Source: Oxalobacteraceae bacterium (GTDB lineage Bacteria; Pseudomonadota; Gammaproteobacteria; Burkholderiales; Burkholderiaceae_D). Taken from it: a DNA stretch of 34,583 nucleotides. Position 1 is the stretch's first letter. Each line of letters opens with the position of its first letter. The position numbers and the translations under genes were made by a program. Below, piece after piece: positions 1 to 6,351 of this stretch. The stretch spans positions 1-34,583 of the forward strand of contig CANIFC010000008.1 of the NCBI GenBank assembly GCA_947466695.1. Direction: 5' to 3'. The notes beneath the pieces are model-generated. The model was not told the origin of the DNA. It did no database searches and saw only the letters and a list, made by a program, of their open reading frames with translations.

Positions 1-1
1 C

Positions 2-220
2 TGCTCCTGGGAGCGCGGTGCAAACGAGAACATGAATGGCCTGATCCGGCAATTTTTCCCCAAGAAAATGCGCTTCGAAAGCATCACTGCCGAAGACATC
101 GTACAGGCCATGCATAGCCTCAATCATCGCCCCAGGAAGTGCCTCAATTTCAAAACACCACACGAGGTATTCATGGAGCAGTTAAAGTCGGATCAACACG
201 GTGTTGCACTTCGAGGTTGA
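2..220 (+). CDS. IS30-family transposase, C-terminal fragment (runs off left edge)
   Basis: The reading frame is open from base 2 and ends at TGA 218-220, giving about 72 visible residues. It begins with a SWERGANENMNGLIRQFFPK stretch and continues with LNHRPRKCLNFKTPHEVF. This is the end of the DDE catalytic domain of IS30-family transposases: the E of the ERG/NEN segment is the family's final acidic catalytic residue, and NxRPRKCLxxKTPxEVF is the usual C-terminus. Only the 3' end lies in the window, so whether the element is intact cannot be judged. I could not identify a terminal inverted repeat after the stop; instead a cluster of short AT-rich repeats starts about 8 bases downstream. Family assignment is confident from the motif; activity is unknown. 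Confidence 0.85.
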   Translation, partial: CSWERGANENMNGLIRQFFPKKMRFESITAEDIVQAMHSLNHRPRKCLNFKTPHEVFMEQLKSDQHGVALRG

Positions 221-227
221 ATCCGCC

Positions 228-370
228 CTTTATTAAACCTTCTTATTAAACCTGGTGTCTTATTAAACCTTGGGTGTCTTATTAAACCTTGTTCAAGTCG
301 CACACCTAGACTTCAGGCCATAATTTAATATGAGTGTCTTATTAAATTTTGAGTGTCTTATTAAATTTTT
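228..370. repeat. Six copies of a (GTG)TCTTATTAAA repeat in two groups
   Basis: Copies lie at about 228-240, 241-253, 255-270, 274-289, 334-350 and 353-369. The first four end in CCT, the last two in TTTT. Copies 3/4 and 5/6 are 19 bp apart. The core TTATTAAA is invariant. The repeats begin directly after the IS30 stop codon. I do not recognise a named element; IS-end debris, a REP-like cluster or repeated protein-binding sites are all possible. Confidence 0.7.
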
Positions 371-754
371 CTTCTGATTAAGGCTGTCGTGCAAAGGTCT
401 CAGTCTAGTTAAATGTTTCAGCCGCACCCATCTCTAGGGGTGTGCCTCAGGCCATGAAAACGGATGCACCATCGAATCGAGTAGACATAAGCTTCTTCCG
501 TGCGTAAGCTGTAGTGCTTATCATGAATGCAATTTTTAACACGGTTGAGTAACTTTGGTTGTTTGGAACCGGATTCCGAAGGGCTTGCGGGATGTCCATG
601 GAAGCTGTCTGCTTTTCCTGGTTATTTAGTACTAAATACAAATACAGTATATTTCGGAAAGCATCACAGATCAGCAGTAATAAACGAATTACCTCGCCAG
701 GATAGGCGGACGAACCGCTAGGTTAGGCGGAATTTTTTTTCATCCTATTTGATG
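371..754. other. Non-coding stretch with a 16-bp palindrome
   Basis: No convincing gene is seen between the repeats and the cassette start. The clearest signal is the perfect 16-bp palindrome TATTTAGTACTAAATA at 623-638. A TAGGCGGA octamer occurs twice (703-710 and 724-731), the second as part of GTTAGGC (722-728), which matches an integron core site (GTTRRRY). The region ends at G754, where the acetyltransferase cassette appears inserted. Short open frames here lack ribosome-binding sites and recognisable sequence. Confidence 0.5.
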
Positions 755-1401
755 TTAGAGCTCATTCATGCCAAGTCCCATATTGCGCGAAGTCCCAGAA
801 CAGTTCGAAACGGAGCGCCTGGTCATACGCTGCCCTCGCCCAGGCGATGGAAATGTCGTGCACGCCGCAGTCGTCGAGTCTCTCGCAGCTCTTCGAGAAT
901 TTCCTGCATCACTGCCGTGGGCCATGGCTGAGCCTTCGCCTGAGGTCTCTGAGCAGTACTGCCGGGAAAGCCAAGCCAACTACCAACTACGAACAAGCAT
1001 GGCCATGCTCCTTTTTCTTAAGGAATCGGGCACGCTCGTCGGTAGCAGTGGTGTTCATAGCATAGAGTGGGCAGTCCCAAAGTGCGAAATTGGGTACTGG
1101 GGTCGAACAAGCTTCACCGGCAGAGGCCTCATCACAGAGGCGGTCAAGGCGATCACTGCTTTTGCATTCTCAAGTCTCGGCATGCAGCGTGTGGAGGCCC
1201 TACCAGACGAAGAGAACAAGCCAAGTTGGCTAGTGTGCGAGCGCGCCGGCTATGTGCTCGAAGGAACCGTCCGGAACAACCGCATCGGTCCAAATGGAGT
1301 GTTCAGAAACACCCGGCTTTATGCTGCGGTGCGATGAGCTCTAACCCTTCAATCGAGAGGACGTTACCCGGCAAGCCGGACGCCACCCCACGATTCAAAC
1401 G
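755..1401 (+). mobile_element. Integron-type gene cassette carrying a GNAT acetyltransferase
   Basis: The segment starts inside a GTTAGAG core site (754-760) and ends at the G of a degenerate core site GCTAGAG (1401-1407). The first bases with the preceding G, GTTAGAGCTCAT (754-765), are the exact reverse complement of ATGAGCTCTAAC (1334-1345). This is the expected relation between the 5' end of an integron cassette and the R'' box of its own attC. One gene fills the cassette: its ATG is 13 bases from the boundary and its stop overlaps R''. That compact one-gene layout is typical of cassettes. No integrase gene is visible, so this is either a remnant of a chromosomal integron or an insertion at a secondary site. 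Confidence 0.65.
768..1337 (+). CDS. GNAT-family (RimJ/RimL-type) N-acetyltransferase
   Basis: A 189-residue protein of normal length for the RimJ/RimL branch of acetyl-CoA-dependent N-acetyltransferases. The N-terminus has the FETERLVIRCPRPGD pattern (about residues 12-27). A central EIGYWGRTSFTGRGLITEA block (about residues 104-122) corresponds to the acetyl-CoA pyrophosphate-binding motif A. A late ENKPSWLVCERAGYVLEG segment is typical of the family, as is an RNNRIGPNGVFRNTRLYA ending. Substrates in this branch are protein N-termini or small amines; nothing here identifies the acceptor. No strong Shine-Dalgarno precedes the ATG, which is common for cassette genes. The gene sits alone inside the cassette described at 755-1401 and was probably acquired by horizontal transfer. 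Confidence 0.85.
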   Translation: MPSPILREVPEQFETERLVIRCPRPGDGNVVHAAVVESLAALREFPASLPWAMAEPSPEVSEQYCRESQANYQLRTSMAMLLFLKESGTLVGSSGVHSIEWAVPKCEIGYWGRTSFTGRGLITEAVKAITAFAFSSLGMQRVEALPDEENKPSWLVCERAGYVLEGTVRNNRIGPNGVFRNTRLYAAVR

Positions 1402-1407
1402 CTAGAG
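1334..1407 (+). other. attC-like recombination site of the cassette
   Basis: An attC layout can be traced. R'' CTCTAAC (1339-1345) pairs with R' GCTAGAG (1401-1407) with one mismatch. The flanking CCTTCAAT and ATTCAAAC are not complementary, as expected for the unpaired central spacers. An inner imperfect stem is capped by a CCGG-CAAG-CCGG hairpin (1369-1380). The R' second base is C rather than the usual T. Because TT normally comes from the next cassette, this implies a non-cassette or mutated neighbour. The stop codon of the acetyltransferase lies inside the site. Confidence 0.6.
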
Positions 1408-1555
1408 ATTTCCCCCCAATACGACCATTTCTGCTCTTCATTGTTGCTATAGGCATTTCAATGAAGATGACGGCAACTGGCTTGTGAAAAGAGAGCTTCA
1501 ATTCACTACGGAGCGCCAGCCATCGCAGGACATCACCGTCGCTATTTTTTATGGC

Positions 1556-2506
1556 TCATGACGCATCGGCATCAGATTGTCGCCTTACCCAGTCAATGAC
1601 ACCGGTAAGGCTGCGAAACTGCTCAACCGAGCGGCAGCTGATGTGGGGATGGCGCGCTTGCAGCATCTTCGACAGGGCCGAACCGGGACCCAGTTCCAGC
1701 GAAAAGGCAATACCCTGTTCATCGCAAAGATCCATGCAATCACCCCATTGCAAGGGTTCTGTGAGCTGGGCCAGCAAGCTCGCCCTGGCATGTGCCGCTG
1801 TCACGACCAGTTCAGCACTAACACCAGCGACGACGGCAGCCACTGGTAGTTCAAAGCGCGCCTGTGCCAATAACTGCGCCAGCGCCGGTGCGGCTGCCCG
1901 CATCAGGGGCGTATGTGACGCAACCTGCACCGGCAACGGCGTAAGCTGACTACCGAGCCCACCCACTTGCTGCAATGACAGTAGCGCCAGCGTCATGGCG
2001 CTTTCCAGACCGGCGATGATGGCGCTGTTGTCACCTGTAATGATAGCGACATGCAGGTCGTGTTGTCCTGCGAATGCCGTCAGCTGCTGTACCGGAATCC
2101 CGCTGACCGCCAGCATCTGGTGTGGCGCACCGGGCTGTACACACACCTGCATCGCCAGCGCGCGCTGGCGCGCCAGTTCGATCGCCGGTGCGATGTCCAG
2201 CGCACCGCTGACGGCATGGGCCGATACCTCGCCGATGCTGTAACCGGCAATCAGTGACGGTGCCGGAATCGAGGTACGGATCGCATGCCAGTTAGCCAGC
2301 GTGGCGGCAACAACCAGCGGCTGCGCCAGCACATTACCGAACATCGCCTCAGGCTGTGCCAGCGCTGCCGCTAATGTCATGCCGAACGACTGCGTGGCAT
2401 CCAGCGAGTTCAGTAAAACGGCGGTAGCCGGATCACTGCGCGCAAGATCGAACATGCCGGCGTGTTGTCCGCCTTGTCCGGGACAGAGCAGGACAAACTT
2501 ATTCAT
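1556..2506 (-). CDS. mdcH: Malonyl-CoA:ACP transacylase, malonate decarboxylase epsilon subunit
   Basis: A 316-residue acyltransferase of the FabD family that transfers malonyl from malonyl-CoA to the thiol of the decarboxylase ACP, priming the cycle. The CPGQGGQ motif is at residues 8-14, the nucleophile elbow GYSIGE at 88-93 (Ser90), and the catalytic His in VASHTP at about His198. Length is usual for MdcH (about 300). The ATG overlaps the mdcB stop by 4 bp (ATGA), so translation is coupled. It is the last gene of the malonate operon. I saw no clear hairpin terminator in the 148 bp before the neighbouring cassette. It could be mistaken for fatty-acid FabD; the neighbours decide for MdcH. 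Confidence 0.93.
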   Translation of the reverse strand: MNKFVLLCPGQGGQHAGMFDLARSDPATAVLLNSLDATQSFGMTLAAALAQPEAMFGNVLAQPLVVAATLANWHAIRTSIPAPSLIAGYSIGEVSAHAVSGALDIAPAIELARQRALAMQVCVQPGAPHQMLAVSGIPVQQLTAFAGQHDLHVAIITGDNSAIIAGLESAMTLALLSLQQVGGLGSQLTPLPVQVASHTPLMRAAAPALAQLLAQARFELPVAAVVAGVSAELVVTAAHARASLLAQLTEPLQWGDCMDLCDEQGIAFSLELGPGSALSKMLQARHPHISCRSVEQFRSLTGVIDWVRRQSDADAS

Positions 2507-3441
2507 TGAATCTCAACCCTGTCATCCACAAAGGCAAATGACTGAACACTGGCATGCACGAAACAGGCCGCGGCCAGCAGGTCGGCCGCACCACCTGGCG
2601 ACAAGCGGTGGCGCATAAAAATCTGGTGGCAAGCCTGCGCTTGTGCCAGCCAGTCAGGGGCGGCAGTACCTCCACGGCGCAAGAATTTTTGCGCCAGTTG
2701 CCGTACCAGGCGTGCACCAGACGGACCACCACGGTGAAACAGGTTGGTGTCGCTGATGTGCGCCATCAGGCAAAACAGGCTGTCGATCTGTGCCAGTTGC
2801 CAGCTGCGCCCTTCTGCCAGCGCTTGTTGCAAGCGGGGTAATGCCTGCTCAAAGACCGAAGGCAAACCCAGCGCCGCCTCTTCCCTGGCGCCACTTGCTG
2901 CGTACTTCTTGGCTGCCAGAGCGCCATGACTATCAGTTCCAGCAGCTGTTGCCAGGCTGTGACCGGCAAGCGCACTACCCCACTGCGACAACAGGGCGGC
3001 ACGCAGGGAAAAAGCCGAAACCGTGATATTTTTTTGCAGGCAATAGCCGGTGCTGGCACAGAGCATGCCAAGCGCAAAAATGGCACCGCGATGGGTATTG
3101 ATGCCACCGGTTGCGTTCAGCATGCGCTGTTCGGCCGCGATACCTAGTTGCTTGAGGACGGAAAATGGCGCCTGCGCCATACCGGCCAGCGCAATCGCCC
3201 TGAAGTAGTGACGCAAGGAAAACAGGCTGCGAAAAAAAGTCTCAGGGCTCATGTCATCGTGACTGCCGTTGTCCTGCAGCGACACCAGACCGGGCTTTGG
3301 ATAGAGCACCAGTTCACCATGTAAACTGCGCATTGCCAGGACAGCAATATGGCGGGCGCGCTGACGCATGACGGCCGTGTTACTGATGGCATGCGCCACA
3401 CCTGAACCGCCTTGCGCCTGCGCAGGGATCAGGGCCAGCAT
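2503..3441 (-). CDS. mdcB: Triphosphoribosyl-dephospho-CoA synthase (malonate decarboxylase cofactor synthesis)
   Basis: A 312-residue CitG/MdcB-family enzyme that joins ATP and 3'-dephospho-CoA to make 2'-(5''-triphosphoribosyl)-3'-dephospho-CoA, the prosthetic-group precursor of the ACP. Family signatures are LYPKPGLVSLQDNGSHDDM (from about residue 46) and GGINTHRGAIFALG (about residues 112-125). The ATG at 3441 is chosen because it shares its A with the mdcG stop (TGATG). An in-frame upstream extension would read back into the mdcG tail and its Cys-rich duplication. The usual length is about 290. Its place between mdcG and mdcH makes this the cofactor-assembly block of the operon. Confidence 0.93.
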   Translation of the reverse strand: MLALIPAQAQGGSGVAHAISNTAVMRQRARHIAVLAMRSLHGELVLYPKPGLVSLQDNGSHDDMSPETFFRSLFSLRHYFRAIALAGMAQAPFSVLKQLGIAAEQRMLNATGGINTHRGAIFALGMLCASTGYCLQKNITVSAFSLRAALLSQWGSALAGHSLATAAGTDSHGALAAKKYAASGAREEAALGLPSVFEQALPRLQQALAEGRSWQLAQIDSLFCLMAHISDTNLFHRGGPSGARLVRQLAQKFLRRGGTAAPDWLAQAQACHQIFMRHRLSPGGAADLLAAACFVHASVQSFAFVDDRVEIQ

Positions 3442-4259
3442 CAGAGCACCACCACGGCGTCTAATTGACACGCACACTGACACGCACACTGAACGTACAC
3501 CGCATCTCGATCTTGGTCTGATATTTGGTCCGGTACTTCATCAAAGGTCGCCAGCAATTCTGCCGGCGTGGCTAGCCAGACCCGGTGTGCATCCTTGACC
3601 AGAACCCGGTTGCTCGCTTTTATCTTGCCTGCACTATTAGCGCTATCGGCCGCGCTCTGGCTCTGGCAATGCAGGAACTCTTTCCATGCCACTGCCTGGC
3701 CACGCGGGAAGATGATTTCGCCATCCAACGGTAATTTATGCACCTCGTGTGCATACCGCTGCAACAGCAAGAGGCCGGCATCCACTTGCGCTGTCGATTG
3801 CGGGTAGAACAACAGGTCGATGTCCGACCCTGGCCGGACATACGTTTCTTGCGTGAGTGTCTGGAAGGCCAGCGAACCGACTACATGCAACTGGCACGAT
3901 CGCTGAGTCGCTTCTTGCGCCAGCGATTTCAGGCTCGCTTGCCAGCGCCGCGGCGCTGCGGCAAGCACGGCAGCGAGTGTCTGCGCCCGCTCGTGCCGCG
4001 TCACCTGCGTGACATTGACCTGCGCTGACAGCCGTGGCTTGTCATTGTCAGTGGGCGACAGGGCGATCCCGATGCACACCATATTGTCGGCGGCATCGAC
4101 ATCACGCCGGCGCACTACGACCGGCAAGTCGCGCGCTTGCCAGTACTCAAGCTGGCCGCTGACAGCATCTGGCTGACCGGCAATGAGCTCGCGCCACGCC
4201 GGGTCTGACAACCAGACCAAATCATGCCTCTGGTACGCGGTAGCGCACTTTTCAGCCAC
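3441..4259 (-). CDS. mdcG: Malonate decarboxylase holo-ACP synthase (phosphoribosyl-dephospho-CoA transferase)
   Basis: Transfers the triphosphoribosyl-dephospho-CoA group to the serine of the MdcC ACP. It is a nucleotidyltransferase with the GSDIDLL motif at about residues 144-150; the two Asp there align with the Asp pair known to be essential in Klebsiella MdcG. GTG 4259 is the best start: it puts RHDLVWL, the typical MdcG opening, at about residue 11 and gives an 8-bp overlap with mdcE. There is no good Shine-Dalgarno, fitting coupled translation. At 272 residues it is longer than usual (about 205-220). The extra length is a serine/alanine-rich insert near KEFLHCQSQSAADSANSAG and a C-terminal tail containing a duplicated QCAC. 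The product is clear; the start is less certain. Confidence 0.88.
   Translation of the reverse strand: MAEKCATAYQRHDLVWLSDPAWRELIAGQPDAVSGQLEYWQARDLPVVVRRRDVDAADNMVCIGIALSPTDNDKPRLSAQVNVTQVTRHERAQTLAAVLAAAPRRWQASLKSLAQEATQRSCQLHVVGSLAFQTLTQETYVRPGSDIDLLFYPQSTAQVDAGLLLLQRYAHEVHKLPLDGEIIFPRGQAVAWKEFLHCQSQSAADSANSAGKIKASNRVLVKDAHRVWLATPAELLATFDEVPDQISDQDRDAVYVQCACQCACQLDAVVVL
3466..3492. repeat. 12-bp tandem duplication in the 3' end of mdcG
   Basis: TGACACGCACAC occurs twice head to tail (3466-3477 and 3478-3489), followed by TGA. On the coding strand it duplicates Gln-Cys-Ala-Cys in frame and gives the MdcG tail four closely spaced cysteines. It looks like a slippage product. Confidence 0.85.
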
Positions 4260-5049
4260 GGGCTTGCTGCGACTGTTGCGCTTGCTGTATTTGCTGCCCC
4301 TGATCCGATGACGGCATATTCGCTTGAGTTTGTGCAATAACTGGCCCGGCCACAACAGCAGCGACCGCATTGATCACGTTTTGCGCGCGCAAGCGTCCAC
4401 CGCGATTCAGACCTTGCTGGCTGCGCGTATCCTCAGGCGTTGCCGTAGCGAGCGCCTGCAGCAGACAAGCGGCCAGATCGTGTTCCCAGATACTTTCTAT
4501 GCCGCCCATCCGTTCATAATTTTTCGGTCCGGGGGCAAACACCGGATTGTCTTTCGACAGTTCTGTCAGCACCGCTTCTGGCACCTTGGTGATGCGTGCC
4601 ATGGCCGGTAAGCCCATCACGCGGATGGTTGCCTCCGGCAAGGCGTAGCAGGCATCGGCCATCATGCCACTGGTGATAAAACCACCTGATAGCGCCTGAT
4701 CATAAACCAGGGCAATCACGGTATGCCCGTGCTGGCGCGCCAGTTCGATGCACTTGCCCAGATGCGCCATGTAACTGTTGATGCCCAGCATTTCGTCACG
4801 ATGACGCAAGCGCTGCCCCTGCGTATCGACCAGCAGCAAGATCGGCCGTTGCGGATGATCGCGCACGGTAGCGAGCACTGCGCGCGCCTGCGCCAGCGCA
4901 ATCTCGACCCCGATCGGGGTGTGCCCGGTGGTGCCGATGACACTGATCACCTGATCTCCAGCCTGCGCTGTGCCACACAAGAACTGATCTTGCTCAATGA
5001 TCTGGTGCCCCAGTGGAAACAGCTGGGCTGCAATTTTTTGCCATTCCAT
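4252..5049 (-). CDS. mdcE: Malonate decarboxylase gamma subunit (codecarboxylase)
   Basis: A 265-residue subunit of the carboxyl-transferase fold that, with MdcD, decarboxylates malonyl-S-ACP to acetyl-S-ACP in the cytoplasm. Visible signatures are the GVEIALAQARAVL helix (about residues 47-59), LLVDTQGQRLRHRDEMLGIN, ALVYDQALSGGFITSGMMAD (oxyanion-type glycine pair) and PVFAPGPKNYERMGGIESIW. The length fits the family apart from a glutamine-rich tail, GQQIQQAQQSQQARG, encoded by CAG/CAA-rich DNA. The ATG shares one base with the mdcD stop (TAATG). The product acts as a heterodimer with the beta subunit encoded immediately upstream. Confidence 0.94.
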   Translation of the reverse strand: MEWQKIAAQLFPLGHQIIEQDQFLCGTAQAGDQVISVIGTTGHTPIGVEIALAQARAVLATVRDHPQRPILLLVDTQGQRLRHRDEMLGINSYMAHLGKCIELARQHGHTVIALVYDQALSGGFITSGMMADACYALPEATIRVMGLPAMARITKVPEAVLTELSKDNPVFAPGPKNYERMGGIESIWEHDLAACLLQALATATPEDTRSQQGLNRGGRLRAQNVINAVAAVVAGPVIAQTQANMPSSDQGQQIQQAQQSQQARG

Positions 5050-6005
5050 TATCTGACTCCCGTTGTCGTTGCTGTTGTTGCTGCTGTTGCTGTTGTTGCC
5101 GATGTTGCTGAAGCTACTGGCAATGCTGCCGCCAGCGCCACGAATGCCTCCGCTTCCAGCATGGCGAGCTGCTCAGGTTGCGCGACGCCCATGGCAGACC
5201 AGATATCCATCGGCTCTTGCAAGTTGCCGTAGTTCGCCAGACGGCTAGCGAGCATGGCCTGCTCCGCTTCCAGCCCATCGAGCGTGAGTGCGGTATTTTT
5301 CTGCGCGCAGTTTGCCATGGCCAGTTGCGCGGCATTGCGGAAGGCGTCGATATCATCGGCCACCAGCATCTGGCAATCACCCATCAAATAGCGGTGCTTG
5401 CCACCGCTGGTGCGCCACACCAGCGCACGGTCACGCGAATCAAATTCTTCGACGCCGCTGGCCGTTTCTATCACTTCCGGACCGGACATTGCCAGCCTTG
5501 CCTCTTCCGACATCAGTACCAGATTGGCGCAGCGGGCAACGATGCCCATGCCACCGAAGCAGCCATTGCTGCCACCGATCACTACAATCACCGGGATGCC
5601 CGCCGCCCTTACCGCCAATACCGCACGCATGACTTCAGAGACGGCAATGAGGCCTGCATTGGCTTCATGCAGGCGCACCCCACCCGACTCTGCCAGCAAG
5701 ATCAGCGCCGCCGGCTTATCATTCTCAGCACAGGCAATCGCGCGCCGCATCAGGCCGACCAGCTTGGCACCGTGCACTTCTCCCACAGCGCCACCCATAA
5801 ACCCGCCTTCCTGGGCGGCGGCGTACACGGTCTGGCCATGTAACTGACCCTGCCCGATGATAACGCCATCATCAAACGACACCGAGGCATTGAGCTGCGC
5901 CAGATGCGGACTGATCCACTCTTTGGCCGGCGGCAGAAACTCTTCAAAATGAGCCAGCAATGCAGTGATGCGCTGACGTGCAGTCGCTTCGAGATAGCTC
6001 CTCAT
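5049..6005 (-). CDS. mdcD: Malonate decarboxylase beta subunit
   Basis: A 318-residue carboxyl-transferase-fold protein that forms the decarboxylating heterodimer with MdcE. Recognisable blocks are GGFMGGAVGEVHGAKLVGLM, ILLAESGGVRLHEANAGL and GGSNGCFGGMGIVARCANL, followed by MSGPEVIE. The ATG at 6005 overlaps the mdcC stop (ATGA) and has GGAG 8-9 bases upstream; a start six codons earlier would lie within mdcC and lacks support. The last 20 or so residues are a low-complexity Ala/Thr run encoded by GTT/GCT-type triplets (5059-5110), beyond the normal end of the family. This tail is probably expanded by slippage and unlikely to matter for catalysis. Confidence 0.94.
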   Translation of the reverse strand: MRSYLEATARQRITALLAHFEEFLPPAKEWISPHLAQLNASVSFDDGVIIGQGQLHGQTVYAAAQEGGFMGGAVGEVHGAKLVGLMRRAIACAENDKPAALILLAESGGVRLHEANAGLIAVSEVMRAVLAVRAAGIPVIVVIGGSNGCFGGMGIVARCANLVLMSEEARLAMSGPEVIETASGVEEFDSRDRALVWRTSGGKHRYLMGDCQMLVADDIDAFRNAAQLAMANCAQKNTALTLDGLEAEQAMLASRLANYGNLQEPMDIWSAMGVAQPEQLAMLEAEAFVALAAALPVASATSATTATAATTATTTGVR

Positions 6006-6316
6006 GGTGCGATCTCCAGGCAAGCCTCTACCGCCTGATCGAGCCGCAGGCTCACAACCGCCGGGGTTGCGCCCATGTCATTAATCGCGATATGCACATT
6101 GGCCAGTTGCCAGCGCGCCTGAAAATCATCCATCACCGCTTGCCAGATCGGCCGGAAACCGATAGCGGCAGTCTGAACCTCAATTTCACAGGCATCCTGC
6201 AACTCGGTTGACGTGATCAGCACCTCGAGATTGCCGGAGCCAACCACACCAACCATGCTGGCGGCCGCGGGCAAATGCCGCTGGCCGTGTTCAAAACGAA
6301 ATACTAAGGTTTCCAT
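6002..6316 (-). CDS. mdcC: Malonate decarboxylase acyl-carrier protein, delta subunit
   Basis: A 104-residue ACP that carries malonyl and acetyl groups on a dephospho-CoA-type prosthetic arm. The modified serine is expected in VVGSGNLEVL at Ser27. Length is as usual (about 100). It has AGGA about 9 bases before the ATG. The product is modified by MdcG, loaded by MdcH and MdcA, and discharged by MdcD/E. The mdcA-mdcC junction is the only gap (33 bp) in an otherwise overlapping operon and contains a 12-bp tandem duplication, so it may be a point where ACP expression is set separately. Confidence 0.95.
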   Translation of the reverse strand: METLVFRFEHGQRHLPAAASMVGVVGSGNLEVLITSTELQDACEIEVQTAAIGFRPIWQAVMDDFQARWQLANVHIAINDMGATPAVVSLRLDQAVEACLEIAP

Positions 6317-6327
6317 CGTATTTTTTC

Positions 6328-6351
6328 CTATGACAACTTCTATGACAACTT
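6328..6351. repeat. Perfect 12-bp tandem duplication at the mdcA/mdcC junction
   Basis: CTATGACAACTT occurs twice in a row (6328-6339, 6340-6351), running from the mdcA stop codon into the spacer before the mdcC ribosome-binding site. It lengthens the spacer by one unit. It resembles the other short duplications at gene junctions in this window. Confidence 0.85.

Noticed and set aside
228-370. CRISPR array
   Set aside because: Repeats are only 13-17 bp, spacers are absent or 2-6 bp in most cases, and no cas gene is present.
755-1405. Plus-strand frame at 1067-1405 reading through the attC-like site
   Set aside because: It is the +1 shadow of the acetyltransferase gene. Its SNPSIERTLPGKP ending is a translation of the attC-like site, not a protein domain.
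3442-3489. 16-codon extension of MdcB
   Set aside because: It lies wholly within the mdcG tail and its 12-bp duplication; ATG 3441 is coupled to the mdcG stop.
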